Shown: positions 27,000-36,246 of the stretch, in pieces
Position numbering within the stretch: position 1 is the first letter of the stretch
Layout of the letters: each line of letters begins with the position of its first letter
Origin: an uncultured SAR324 cluster bacterium
GTDB taxonomy: Bacteria; SAR324; NAC60-12
NCBI GenBank assembly: GCA_902562015.1
Contig: CACERX010000003.1
Coordinates: 27,066 to 91,065, forward strand
Direction of reading: 5' to 3'
DNA length: 64,000 nt
Program-made: the position numbers and the translations under genes
Notes under the pieces: model-generated
Databases searched by the model: none
What the model saw: only the letters and a program-made list of their open reading frames with translations
Told to the model about the DNA's origin: nothing

Positions 27000-28259
27000 A
27001 TGAAAAGATTAATATTAATTGCTTTAGCGCTTATACTTTTAGGGAGTATGGGTTATTTTGCTATGCAAAACAGTCATAGTGTCTCCCTTAATTTATTTGG
27101 CAACTTTTCGATCCAGTTGTCGGTATGGGTGGTGCTTGCAGGATCATTTGTAGCAGGGTGGGTAATCACAGAGATATGGCAATTCATTTCTCATCCACAA
27201 AGATTTGTGCAAAGCTTCCTTGGAAAATTTTCACGTTATAAAGACAATAAAAAACTCCAGTTAACTCAAGAATTCCAAGAAGCATTGTTACTGCGTAATC
27301 CTAAACAAGTGAGAAAAAATTTCAGCAAATTGGACAACAAGGAAATACCATTGTCAATTAGAGTGCAATATCTCGAATTGTTGCGTTATGAAAAAAATGC
27401 TGAAGAAATGATTCATAGTTTCACTGAACTGCGAAACAAATTTCAGAGTAATTTGCAGGTTTTATTACCTTATTTAAAACTGGCTTGTGAACTGAGTGAA
27501 TGGGATCTTGCAGAGAGATTAAGTCATGAGATTCTCATCATTAACCCGGGACATCCAGATGCGTTGGCAGGGTTGCGTCAGGTTCATATAGTTAGAGGAA
27601 ACTGGGTTGCATGTATTGAGCAGGAAAAAGAATTGCTGAATGGTTACAGTGGAAGTTTAATAACTTATAAGGTTTCAAAGGAGCATGAAGATCATTTAAA
27701 AAAAGCAATTTGCCAGGATCCAAAGTTTCTTAAAAACTGGTCTTTTCGCTATCTTTCTCAAAAAAGAGACAGAAAAATTGACAAACCTTTTGAAGCTATA
27801 GGGGAAGCTAACCAATTACAAAAAAAAGGCATGTTTTTGGAGGCAGCTAAAGTCCTGAAGAAAGCTTTTGAAAACACTGCCAATCCCGAATTGCTTGAAC
27901 ATTTAGAAGCGCTTTATAATCAAAGTGGCGCTGAAGAACAAATCCTGGAAATCATTGGTGGTATTCACAAATCTCGGCAAAAAGCTGTTCCTGCTTCGCT
28001 TCTCTTCGCAAAACTGCTTTACCAAAATAACCAGCTTGAAGAAGCATACAAGGTATTAGGTCAAGTAAACATTCCTACAATTACAAACAAGGATAATAAC
28101 ATATACTTTGAAAATAAAGGAAACGATGCCCAGTTGAGCGAAAAATGGAGAAAATTAAATCACTCCATTCGATTTTTAATTGCAATCCACCAAGAACGTT
28201 CAGAAGACGCATTGAATGAAGCTAGAACGCTTTTGCTTGAAAAAGACATATTGAACTAA
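27000..28259 (+). CDS. LapA-domain / TPR fusion protein (LapB-like)
   Basis: 419 residues. Residues 1-60 form two membrane helices with the LapA/DUF1049 pattern (MQNSHSVSLNLFGNFSIQLS, then VVLAGSFVAGWVIT). The rest is soluble and helical with TPR-like repeats (for example WDLAERLSHEILIINPGHPDALAG and MFLEAAKVLKKAFENTANPE). In enterobacteria LapA and LapB (YciS/YciM) are separate proteins that tie LPS synthesis to FtsH turnover of LpxC. Here they seem joined. No rubredoxin-type Cys pair, as in LapB, is seen at the C-terminus, so function is inferred only. It is 33 bp after rlmH and 8 bp before recO. Confidence 0.72.
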   Translation: MKRLILIALALILLGSMGYFAMQNSHSVSLNLFGNFSIQLSVWVVLAGSFVAGWVITEIWQFISHPQRFVQSFLGKFSRYKDNKKLQLTQEFQEALLLRNPKQVRKNFSKLDNKEIPLSIRVQYLELLRYEKNAEEMIHSFTELRNKFQSNLQVLLPYLKLACELSEWDLAERLSHEILIINPGHPDALAGLRQVHIVRGNWVACIEQEKELLNGYSGSLITYKVSKEHEDHLKKAICQDPKFLKNWSFRYLSQKRDRKIDKPFEAIGEANQLQKKGMFLEAAKVLKKAFENTANPELLEHLEALYNQSGAEEQILEIIGGIHKSRQKAVPASLLFAKLLYQNNQLEEAYKVLGQVNIPTITNKDNNIYFENKGNDAQLSEKWRKLNHSIRFLIAIHQERSEDALNEARTLLLEKDILN

Positions 28260-28266
28260 AATTTTT

Positions 28267-29058
28267 ATGAAAGTAATTGAGACAGATGGAATTGTTCTCA
28301 AGACAATGGATTTTAAGGACAATGATAGTATCTTGACCTTTCTCACCCGAGAAGCAGGTAAAATAGCTGGAGTTATACATGGAGGAAAAAGTACCCGCTC
28401 AGGAAATTCTGCAAAAACAGAACTTTTTGTAACAAATCATTTTGAATTTAGCATAAAAACAGGTGCTGAACTTGTCAGAATCAGAAAATGTGAATTATTG
28501 GTAAGCCATGCTAAACTTCGTCAAAACTACTCAAAATTCCTCCATGCAAGCTATCTTTCTGAATTACTTCTTTTTTGTGAGATTCCTGTAGTTGAATCTG
28601 AAGATTATTTTAACCTGCTTAAACAGACTATTTCTCAACTTTCAGAATTTGACAATTGTGCAGAAATAAAACTTAATTTTGAAATAAAATTGCTGAAACT
28701 GCTAGGAATCTCACCAAGTTTGATATCATGTATTGTTTGTGGAAATTTTTTATGGAAGAGGAATTCAGGAGAATTAATGACAATTAAACAGTCAATCCCG
28801 TACCAGTTAGACTCAATTCAAGGAGGAATACGCTGCCCAAACTGTTTAATTAATAGTACTTATACAGCTGCTTTAAACCCAGGGAGTCTATCATTTTTAC
28901 ATAACAGTCAATCTGGAAGGACCAATGGGTTTAAAATAAAACCAACACAAAATAATTTGAAAGAGTTGGATCAGGCTTTAAATTTATATTTTATTCATTT
29001 TTTTGGGAGAACTCTAAAATCATATTCTCTACTCAAGGAGAACTCATGGAAAAACTAG
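28267..29058 (+). CDS. recO: DNA repair protein RecO
   Basis: 263 residues. The N-terminal OB fold (IETDGIVLKTMDFKDNDSIL..GKIAGVIHGGKS) binds ssDNA, and the C-terminal helical domain carries the zinc-binding CIVCGN and CPNC pairs. With RecF/RecR it loads RecA onto SSB-coated gaps. The C-terminal helix LNLYFIHFFGRTLKSYSLL is typical. Its last 13 bp overlap msrA. Confidence 0.92.
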   Translation: MKVIETDGIVLKTMDFKDNDSILTFLTREAGKIAGVIHGGKSTRSGNSAKTELFVTNHFEFSIKTGAELVRIRKCELLVSHAKLRQNYSKFLHASYLSELLLFCEIPVVESEDYFNLLKQTISQLSEFDNCAEIKLNFEIKLLKLLGISPSLISCIVCGNFLWKRNSGELMTIKQSIPYQLDSIQGGIRCPNCLINSTYTAALNPGSLSFLHNSQSGRTNGFKIKPTQNNLKELDQALNLYFIHFFGRTLKSYSLLKENSWKN

Positions 29059-29564
29059 GTTCAGCAATACTTGGCGGAGGTTGCTTTTGGTGCTTGGAAG
29101 CAGTATATACAAGACTAGAGGGTGTAAAATCCGTTATTCCAGGCTACGCAGGAGGTAACGTTGAAAATCCTACTTACGAACAGGTTTGTACTGGTGAAAC
29201 CTCTCATGCTGAAGTAGTAAAAATAAACTATGATTTAAACAAAACAAGTTTCGAGATCTTACTGGAATGGTTTTGGAGATGTCATGACCCTACTACTCTT
29301 AATCGCCAAGGTGGAGACATTGGCACACAATATCGTTCTGTAATTTATTATGAAAATGAGAGCCAAAAATCGATAGCACAAAAGTCAAAAAAAGATGCCG
29401 AATCCTCAGGCATCTTTGAGAATCCCATAGTTACCGAAATCTATGAAATTAACGTGTTTTATCCAGCAGAAGATTACCATCATGACTATTATAAAAAGAA
29501 CCCTTATGCAGGTTATTGCACATATATTATCCGTCCAAAACTTGAAAAATTAAACATGGAATAA
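29046..29564 (+). CDS. msrA: Peptide methionine-S-sulfoxide reductase MsrA
   Basis: 172 residues repairing oxidised methionine (S-epimer). The catalytic cysteine is in GGGCFWCLEAVYTRLEGV, followed by PGYAGGNVENPTYEQVCTG, HAEVVKI, HDPTTLNRQGGDIGTQYRS, and YHHDYYKKNPYAGYC, where the last Cys can act as resolving residue. An AAGGAG Shine-Dalgarno inside recO supports the ATG at 29046. Length is normal. Confidence 0.97.
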   Translation: MEKLGSAILGGGCFWCLEAVYTRLEGVKSVIPGYAGGNVENPTYEQVCTGETSHAEVVKINYDLNKTSFEILLEWFWRCHDPTTLNRQGGDIGTQYRSVIYYENESQKSIAQKSKKDAESSGIFENPIVTEIYEINVFYPAEDYHHDYYKKNPYAGYCTYIIRPKLEKLNME

Positions 29565-29572
29565 TTATTTTT

Positions 29573-31609
29573 TTAAAAATAAAATTGAGTACTGTTTCCT
29601 TTAGTTTTATAGGAGTAATCATCAAGTTTATGAACAACTTTATTGATTGATCCATCTGGAAGTTCGGAAATGAAACGGGAACGCTGACTGACACCTCTGA
29701 AATAACTTGAAGATATAAGAGGTGCAGTTATGAGTAAATGACGTTTAGCCCTTGTCATGGCCACATAAAACAACCTGCGTTCTTCTTCAACTTGATCCTC
29801 TGTCTCCAAGCTGCGTTGATGAGGGAACAACCCTTCTGTCAAGCCAATAACAATTACAACATCCCATTCGAGTCCCTTAGCCTGATGAATAGTAGTTAAA
29901 GTGAGTGTCTCCTGATTATAATGCTGCTCAGATTCCAAATCAGTCAATATGCTTGAACCAACCAATGATAGCTCGTTTAAAAAAGTTTCCAATTTATCAT
30001 AATTAACTGCAAATTCTTCCAGATAACGAATATCAGTTTCACGCTGCATAGCATTCTCAAAGCTACTAAAAAGTACATCCCGGTAAAAGTCTTTGCAAAT
30101 AATTCCAATCATATTTGACGGAGATATTTTTTCCTCAAGCATTTTTTGAAAACACTCCTGCAAAACAACCCAGCTATTAATTGCTTTTTTGGGTATTAGT
30201 CTTTGAAGTGAATCGTTATCTTTTGTAAGTCGAATAGCCTGTTGATCTTGAAAAACATTAAAAATCCTAAAAGCAGTATTATTTCCTATCCCAGGAATTA
30301 GCCTGAGTAAACGCATCCATGAAATTTCATCGAGAGGATTATAAAGAACTTTCATAAATGCAGTTATGTCTTTTATGTGAGCCTGTTCAAAAAACTTAAC
30401 ACCTGAATGAATGACAAAAGGAATTCCTGCATGTGTAAGTTTTACTTGAAGAACTGCAGATTGCACATGGTTTCTATAAAGCACACTCATTTTGTTCAAA
30501 GGGATCTCCTGGTCTCTATAGCCCAAAATACTTTTCAACACCAACTCTGACTCGTCTTCAGAGGACCAGACGTGGTGTACTATAGGTTTTTCTCCGCCTG
30601 GCAGTGAGCTAAAAAGGTTTTTTTCAAACTGACGTGTATTATAATTTATGCTCTGGTTTGCTGCTTTTAATATTTCTGGTGAACTTCGATAATTCTCTTC
30701 CATATAGTATGTTACAGCTTTATATTTTTCCGGAAAATCCAACATATTTCCAAAATCAGCTCCACGCCAGCTGTAAATCGATTGTGCATCATCGCCAACT
30801 ACCATCAAATTATTTTGTTGTCCGGATAGTAATAATAAAATCTCAGTCTGAACCTTGTTAGTATCCTGATATTCGTCCACAAGAACATACTTAATTTGCT
30901 TACAAAGAGGAAGTTCCTCCCCATGAACCAAAAGCAATTCCAGCCAATTTTCCAAAAGATCATCAAAATCCATAACTTGTCCACGTTTTTTCTTTTTTCG
31001 GTATATGGACAAAACTTTGATAATTGTTTCAAGGTATTCTTCAAAATGAGGATAATTAGAAAAAATAAGCTGATCTAAGTGGAAATTCCGTTTATTATAA
31101 GGTACTGACAAAATTATATCTTGGCTACCATTACGATTGAACGCCAGAGAAAATAAATTTTGCAAAACTGCAGCTTTAGGAAAGGATTTTCCAGGTTTTC
31201 CAATTGTTTCTGCAATTGATACTTTAATCATTTCTTTCGAATCAGAACTGTCAAGGATGCTGAAATTATTCTTATAATCCAGTAATTTTGCATGCTGTCT
31301 TAAAAAACGATTACCAACACTGTGGAAAGTTCCATGTAAAATTTTATTTTGATCAGTATTAATGTTGATGGCTCTTCCGACTCTCTGTGTCATTTCATCA
31401 GCAGCTTTGTTGGTAAAGGTAAGCAGAAGGATTGATGATGCAGGAACACCTGATTGAATAAGGTGTGCCACACGATGAGTAATAACTCGAGTTTTACCAC
31501 TTCCTGCTCCTGCAATTACTAATGCAGGACCATTATTATGAGATACAATTTTTTTTTGTGCTTTGTTTAAAGTCTCAGTAGAACTATAGGTCATTTTGTT
31601 ATAATGCAA
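29573..31609 (-). CDS. UvrD/Rep/PcrA-family ATP-dependent DNA helicase
   Basis: A 678-residue superfamily 1A helicase. Motifs in order: Q-motif LNKAQKKIVSH, Walker A AGAGSGKTRVITHR, Ia LLTFTNKAADEM, II VLVDEYQDTNKVQ, III VVGDDAQSIYSWRGADF, IV YRSSPEIL, V TLTTIHQAKGLEWDVV, and VI EERRLFYVAMTRAKRHL. It unwinds 3'-to-5' in repair or replication restart. The Rep/PcrA/UvrD branches cannot be separated by eye; the gene is slightly short at the C-terminus. It is convergent with msrA. Confidence 0.94.
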   Translation of the reverse strand: MHYNKMTYSSTETLNKAQKKIVSHNNGPALVIAGAGSGKTRVITHRVAHLIQSGVPASSILLLTFTNKAADEMTQRVGRAININTDQNKILHGTFHSVGNRFLRQHAKLLDYKNNFSILDSSDSKEMIKVSIAETIGKPGKSFPKAAVLQNLFSLAFNRNGSQDIILSVPYNKRNFHLDQLIFSNYPHFEEYLETIIKVLSIYRKKKKRGQVMDFDDLLENWLELLLVHGEELPLCKQIKYVLVDEYQDTNKVQTEILLLLSGQQNNLMVVGDDAQSIYSWRGADFGNMLDFPEKYKAVTYYMEENYRSSPEILKAANQSINYNTRQFEKNLFSSLPGGEKPIVHHVWSSEDESELVLKSILGYRDQEIPLNKMSVLYRNHVQSAVLQVKLTHAGIPFVIHSGVKFFEQAHIKDITAFMKVLYNPLDEISWMRLLRLIPGIGNNTAFRIFNVFQDQQAIRLTKDNDSLQRLIPKKAINSWVVLQECFQKMLEEKISPSNMIGIICKDFYRDVLFSSFENAMQRETDIRYLEEFAVNYDKLETFLNELSLVGSSILTDLESEQHYNQETLTLTTIHQAKGLEWDVVIVIGLTEGLFPHQRSLETEDQVEEERRLFYVAMTRAKRHLLITAPLISSSYFRGVSQRSRFISELPDGSINKVVHKLDDYSYKTKGNSTQFYF

Positions 31610-31692
31610 ATCAAATTTTTTTGTTGTAAACTTTTAACTATTTTACCCTTAAATTTTAGCTAAAATATAACAAAACACGCAAAATAATTTAT

Positions 31693-33072
31693 ATGTTTGT
31701 AGAAGAATTAAAACTATTATTTTTTCCATTGCTTGAAGAGATTAACATACTCTTCAGTAAAGTATTTAACAAAGGTGCACCAATTTCAAATGAAATGACA
31801 ATCTTTATTGTACTAATTTTTATTGTACTAATTTTTATTGTACTAATTTTTTCTATGTGGTTTTTGCTTAGCCGCAAATCACAAAATGAAAAAGAATTTG
31901 AGCAACCCTTTTCCACAATCAAAAATAAAAACCTTCAACAATTAAAGAAAGAACGAGAAAAAGAACTTGATTTAAGGATTAAAGAAGATAAAAAACTTCA
32001 GGAAGGTAAACAAGCCACTATGCTTGAAAAAGCACAAAAACGTGAGAAAGATGTACAAGATCAAATTGCATCTTTGGAACAACAAAAACAAAGTGCTCAG
32101 GTTTTACAGAGAGAATTAACTGATACTCAAAAGCCTCAGGGACAGCATGTGAAATCAGATTCTTTCCTTAATCGCCTTCGCGATGGTGTAGACAAGACTA
32201 GAAAACACATACTGAATAATCTATCAGATGCTGTTTTAGGTAAAAAAGAAATTAATGATGAGCTGCTGGATAATTTGGAAGAAGTTCTAATAAGTTCCGA
32301 CATAGGGCCGGAAACCACAAACCGTATTCTTGAAGCAATAACCAAGAAGGTGGAACGTGAAGAATTAAATAATCCTCAAGTACTGCAGTCAGAAATTGAG
32401 AATGAAATTCAGCACATAATGACTAAAAAATATGAAGCCACTGGTAATCCTGATAGGAAACCACTTATTTTACTTTTTGTTGGTGTTAACGGAGTTGGAA
32501 AAACAACAAGCATTGGAAAAATTGCTGCACAATATCGCCAGCAAGGCAAAAAAGTTTTGCTCGGTGCTGCGGACACTTTTCGCGCGGCAGCAATTGAACA
32601 ATTAGCCGAATGGAGTAGGCGTGCTGATTGTGACATTGTGCATAAGAATGCAGGAGCTGACCCTTCTGCAGTTATTTTCGAATCTGTACAAAAAGGAATA
32701 GACGATGATTATGATGTAGTAATTTGCGATACTGCAGGACGTTTACATACAAAAAAGAATTTAATGGAAGAATTAAAAAAAATGGAGAAGGTTATCAGAA
32801 AATTGATCCCGGACGCACCACATGAAGTATTCTTGGTATTGGATGCAACTACCGGTCAAAATGCTATATTCCAAACACGCGAATTTTTGCAAGCGGCAGA
32901 ATTAACAGGTTTAATAATAACTAAATTAGATGGAACATCAAAGGGAGGTGTAGTTATTGGGATCGTCAACGAATTTGAAATACCAGTAAGATACATAGGC
33001 TTGGGTGAACAAGTAGAAGACCTGCGTCCATTTGATGCACATCAATTCACTAAATCAATATTTGCAGAGTAA
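31693..33072 (+). CDS. ftsY: Signal recognition particle receptor FtsY with N-terminal membrane helix
   Basis: 459 residues. An N-terminal transmembrane helix (~33-58) is followed by a charged, coiled-coil A domain (~60-155) and then the SRP-GTPase NG domain: G1 GVNGVGKTTSIGKIA, GAADTFRAAAIEQL, G3 DTAGRLHTKKNLMEEL, G4 TKLDGTSKGG, and the closing YIGLGEQVEDLRPFD. It docks SRP-ribosome complexes at the inner membrane. The helix is encoded in part by a 15-bp tandem repeat (31804-31848). Many FtsY proteins lack a true transmembrane helix, so this form is of note. Confidence 0.95.
   Translation: MFVEELKLLFFPLLEEINILFSKVFNKGAPISNEMTIFIVLIFIVLIFIVLIFSMWFLLSRKSQNEKEFEQPFSTIKNKNLQQLKKEREKELDLRIKEDKKLQEGKQATMLEKAQKREKDVQDQIASLEQQKQSAQVLQRELTDTQKPQGQHVKSDSFLNRLRDGVDKTRKHILNNLSDAVLGKKEINDELLDNLEEVLISSDIGPETTNRILEAITKKVEREELNNPQVLQSEIENEIQHIMTKKYEATGNPDRKPLILLFVGVNGVGKTTSIGKIAAQYRQQGKKVLLGAADTFRAAAIEQLAEWSRRADCDIVHKNAGADPSAVIFESVQKGIDDDYDVVICDTAGRLHTKKNLMEELKKMEKVIRKLIPDAPHEVFLVLDATTGQNAIFQTREFLQAAELTGLIITKLDGTSKGGVVIGIVNEFEIPVRYIGLGEQVEDLRPFDAHQFTKSIFAE
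31804..31848 (+). repeat. Three perfect 15-bp tandem repeats inside ftsY
   Basis: The unit TTTATTGTACTAATT occurs three times without a mismatch and begins on a codon boundary, encoding FIVLI three times (residues 38-52). A whole-codon unit means copy number could vary without breaking the frame; each copy would lengthen the membrane helix by five residues. Confidence 0.95.
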
Positions 33073-33110
33073 TTTGAATTTACCTTTTTTCCACCTTTAC
33101 AAGCAATATT

Positions 33111-34154
33111 TTAAACTCGGTTATATGATAAAAGAAAAAATGCCAGAGTAAGGAAAATCAGATTCCCACTCCAAGCTGCAAAAAAAGGAGTCATCATTCC
33201 TGCACCACCAACTGCCAATGTAATCTGATTAAGCATCCAAAACAAAATCCCCAGCAAGCAACTTGTAGCCAGAGATTCTGCAGCCATTCCACGTCTTAAA
33301 AAAGATGCAGAAAGCCCTAAACCAATCAAAACCATGATAAATATTTGAAATGGATATGCGATCTTCTGAAATAATTCAACTCGATGCTGAGTCACATCCT
33401 GACCCTCGCTTTGAAGTTTGATCGTATCCTCATACAGATCTAAGAAAGGTTTATGATGAGGTGATGTCGGGATTTCAAATGATACAGTAGGTAATTTATC
33501 TTTTTCAATTTGCCACTGATCAAAATATTTTAGTTGTATGTTTTCCTCCAGGAAAAAATGTTTCTTAACATTTTGAAAAATCCATGATTTTTCCTGTTGT
33601 TTCCCACTTTCAATTTCTGTTTTTTCCAAAAGTAGAAAAGGTTTCTTCTGCCACTGAAATGAAGTAATAGAACTTAACCGCCCCTCCTGTCGGCGATCCC
33701 CAAAATAAAATATACTTTGCTCCTCACCTATTTTCCAAAGAGGCATTAAGCGCTCTGTATTATCAGGTTTTACCCATGTTTGATGCATCCATGTATATGC
33801 ATAATTCTGACTTAAATAAGAAAATACAGCAATCAATGCCGAAACAAGTAAGACAGGGGAAGCCAATCTCAAGCCGCCAATCCCTGAGCTACGCATAGCC
33901 GTTAATTCGGCGTTTTTATTAAATGTACTGAATGTGGATACCGTAGCCAATAGAATAGTTATGGGTATAATTAATTCAAATAATAAAGGCAACAACAATG
34001 CAGTTTCCTTTAAAACTTCTAAAAAACTTAACCAGTTTGAAAAAACACCACCAAGGTTGCCAAAAAAATTCCCAATCATTGTCATCAAAACAAAAGCACT
34101 TAGAAACAACAGAAAATAGCGAATGAATTCAGAGGCAATATATTTTGAAATCAT
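33111..34154 (-). CDS. LPS export permease of the LptF/LptG (YjgP/YjgQ) family
   Basis: 347 residues, with three membrane helices at the N-terminus, a periplasmic beta-jellyroll-like domain (~130-260), and three helices at the C-terminus: the LptF/G layout. Conserved features include the N-terminal ISKYIASEFIRYFLL, NAELTAMRSSGIGGLRLASP (coupling-helix region) and the C-terminal KIAYPFQIFIMVLIGLGLSAS. It extracts lipopolysaccharide from the inner membrane together with LptB. Whether it is F or G is not decidable by eye, and the partner permease is not adjacent. Confidence 0.88.
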   Translation of the reverse strand: MISKYIASEFIRYFLLFLSAFVLMTMIGNFFGNLGGVFSNWLSFLEVLKETALLLPLLFELIIPITILLATVSTFSTFNKNAELTAMRSSGIGGLRLASPVLLVSALIAVFSYLSQNYAYTWMHQTWVKPDNTERLMPLWKIGEEQSIFYFGDRRQEGRLSSITSFQWQKKPFLLLEKTEIESGKQQEKSWIFQNVKKHFFLEENIQLKYFDQWQIEKDKLPTVSFEIPTSPHHKPFLDLYEDTIKLQSEGQDVTQHRVELFQKIAYPFQIFIMVLIGLGLSASFLRRGMAAESLATSCLLGILFWMLNQITLAVGGAGMMTPFFAAWSGNLIFLTLAFFLLSYNRV

Positions 34155-34374
34155 TTTGTAAGACTTTATTTTTTAGTCAATCATAGAAAAATATTTTCAT
34201 AAGAATAATCTAAGATACTTTTTCTTCAAACAAGGTGCAAAGTAATTAAAGTAGATAAGATTTAATTTACAGATAAATAAGGGCATCATTTTGCATAGGA
34301 ACACTTGATTAGTAACATATAGAGTTTATGTTTTATAATATGATTTAATAGGATGTAAATCCTTTGAGAAGTCA

Positions 34375-36246
34375 ATGAACGAATTAATTCTTGTCCTAGA
34401 GGAAAATCCCGAAATACAGGCAGTAATTTCTGCATCGCTTAAGGATAGCCCGATATTTATTAATCAGGAGTTAGACCCAGAATATTTTCTCCAACAGGTG
34501 CAGAATCTGAATCCTGACTTAATTTTTATCAGTAATTCAGAAAGTGACCACAGTTACAGCACATGCCGCAAGATTCGTGAAAATCCAGCAATTAAAAATA
34601 CCCCAATAATTTTATTATTAAATGCCAAAGACGAAATTGACGAAGATTTTTTAAGAGAACTGCAAATTAACGGGACGCTTCGTAAGCCTTTTGAATCATC
34701 AATGTTGAAAGAACAGATAAGTCGTTACATTTCTTTGGATGAAAATTTTGGCGCTGAACCAGACAAGGAAAATGATAACTTTGCTTTTGACATGAGCGGT
34801 ATTGGCAGTGATTTGAAAGAGATAAAACAACAAAATCAGGGTCAAAATCAAATGTATAGTAAAGAAACTGATACAATTTCTGATTCAGTGCAAAAATCGC
34901 AAAATTTATCTTATGCCGTGTCTGCAGGTAGTGATATGGATTCATTGGTTCTAGAAGACATTTTGATTGATAAGGAAAGCACGTGGGAAATAAATCCTGA
35001 GCAAGATATTCTAAAGTCCGAATCAGAAAAAACAGCAGATACCACTGAATTGGGAATGGACAATGAAAATAATTTTGATCTTAATTCTGAAGAGAAACCA
35101 GAAACTGACTTAACTGAAACTGAACAGGTAAAAGGGGGTCTAGAAAAGCTTAAATTATCAGGACTGGAGGATAAATATGCTGAAAACAGGCTTTTTAACG
35201 AAAATGATGAAAAAGAGCAAACATTACGAAGTGGACTGACAGATATTCAACTTAATAAAAATGATTTTGAAGATCCAGGTGTTATCTGGTCACATCCCCC
35301 TGATTTAGACCAAAAACCAAGACAAGGATTGACAGAAATCAGTTTGAAACAAACTGATTTTCATCCTTCATTTCCAAAACATCTTGCCACTTTAGAGGAA
35401 AATCCAGGAAATAAAAGACACGAAGATGAAGCTGCTTTAGAGCAAATTTCTGAAATGGATAACAATCTGCTCCAGATTGAAAGAGAAGAATCCATTCATT
35501 TAACAGAGAATATTTCAGACGAAATCCTTTTGACTGACTCAGGAAAGAAAGATGCAAAACAAGTTGTTACAGATTCTTCTTTAGACGAATTTGATGAGGG
35601 GTATGTCAATATTCAGAGTATGGATGATGAAATAAATTCAATGGTCAAAGAGAGTATTGAAGAACAAGGAATCACCAGTTCAGAAACAGCTCTTGAAGAA
35701 CTTGAAGACCTAAGCTTGCAAATGGAATCCCTTGAGGCAGAAGAAGATGAATTAGAAACTGAAAAAAAGGAATTTGAAAAAGACTTAGAAAAAGCAAAAA
35801 TTCTAGACGAAGGAATAGTTGCAAATTATCAGGAAGATGAACTTACGGAGTTTATGGTTGATGAATTGGGAGATCTGCTTGAACTTGATGAAGATGAGGA
35901 TAGAGATGAGATCGAACTGGATCACTCCCCTACTTCAGAAATTTCCTTCGCACTTGAAGAAGATGTATTTGACAGTTGGGATGAGGCTGAAAATGCTTTC
36001 ATAGGGTTTGATAAAGATTCATTATCTTCAGAAAATGAAGATTGGACTGAAAAAGAGATAGAAAATGAACAAGGTTTTGATAAAGATTATTCTTCTTATA
36101 AAGAAGGCAGATATAGCTTTAATGAAGATGAATTGAAAGATATTGTGACAACCTCTGTTCAGAACGCATTAGAAAAATCAATTGCTTCTTCTTTGGTTGA
36201 ATTGGCAGTTTCAGAAATAAAAAGTAATGTTTCAGGAAGAGTTTAA
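34375..36246 (+). CDS. Degenerate receiver-domain protein with long acidic low-complexity tail
   Basis: 623 residues. Residues 1-~120 fold like a response-regulator receiver: LILVLEENPE (acidic pair EE), then PDLIFIS where the phospho-acceptor Asp should be but Ser53 is found, LLLNAKD in place of the usual L-T-A, and a retained K-P in LRKPFESSM. Phosphorylation is therefore unlikely. Residues ~125-575 are rich in Glu, Asp, Ser and Asn and probably disordered. The final ~40 residues (DELKDIVTTSVQNALEKSI, then ASSLVELAVSEIKS) form an amphipathic helix. I do not recognise the whole protein; a scaffold or localisation factor is one possibility. Confidence 0.7.
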   Translation: MNELILVLEENPEIQAVISASLKDSPIFINQELDPEYFLQQVQNLNPDLIFISNSESDHSYSTCRKIRENPAIKNTPIILLLNAKDEIDEDFLRELQINGTLRKPFESSMLKEQISRYISLDENFGAEPDKENDNFAFDMSGIGSDLKEIKQQNQGQNQMYSKETDTISDSVQKSQNLSYAVSAGSDMDSLVLEDILIDKESTWEINPEQDILKSESEKTADTTELGMDNENNFDLNSEEKPETDLTETEQVKGGLEKLKLSGLEDKYAENRLFNENDEKEQTLRSGLTDIQLNKNDFEDPGVIWSHPPDLDQKPRQGLTEISLKQTDFHPSFPKHLATLEENPGNKRHEDEAALEQISEMDNNLLQIEREESIHLTENISDEILLTDSGKKDAKQVVTDSSLDEFDEGYVNIQSMDDEINSMVKESIEEQGITSSETALEELEDLSLQMESLEAEEDELETEKKEFEKDLEKAKILDEGIVANYQEDELTEFMVDELGDLLELDEDEDRDEIELDHSPTSEISFALEEDVFDSWDEAENAFIGFDKDSLSSENEDWTEKEIENEQGFDKDYSSYKEGRYSFNEDELKDIVTTSVQNALEKSIASSLVELAVSEIKSNVSGRV

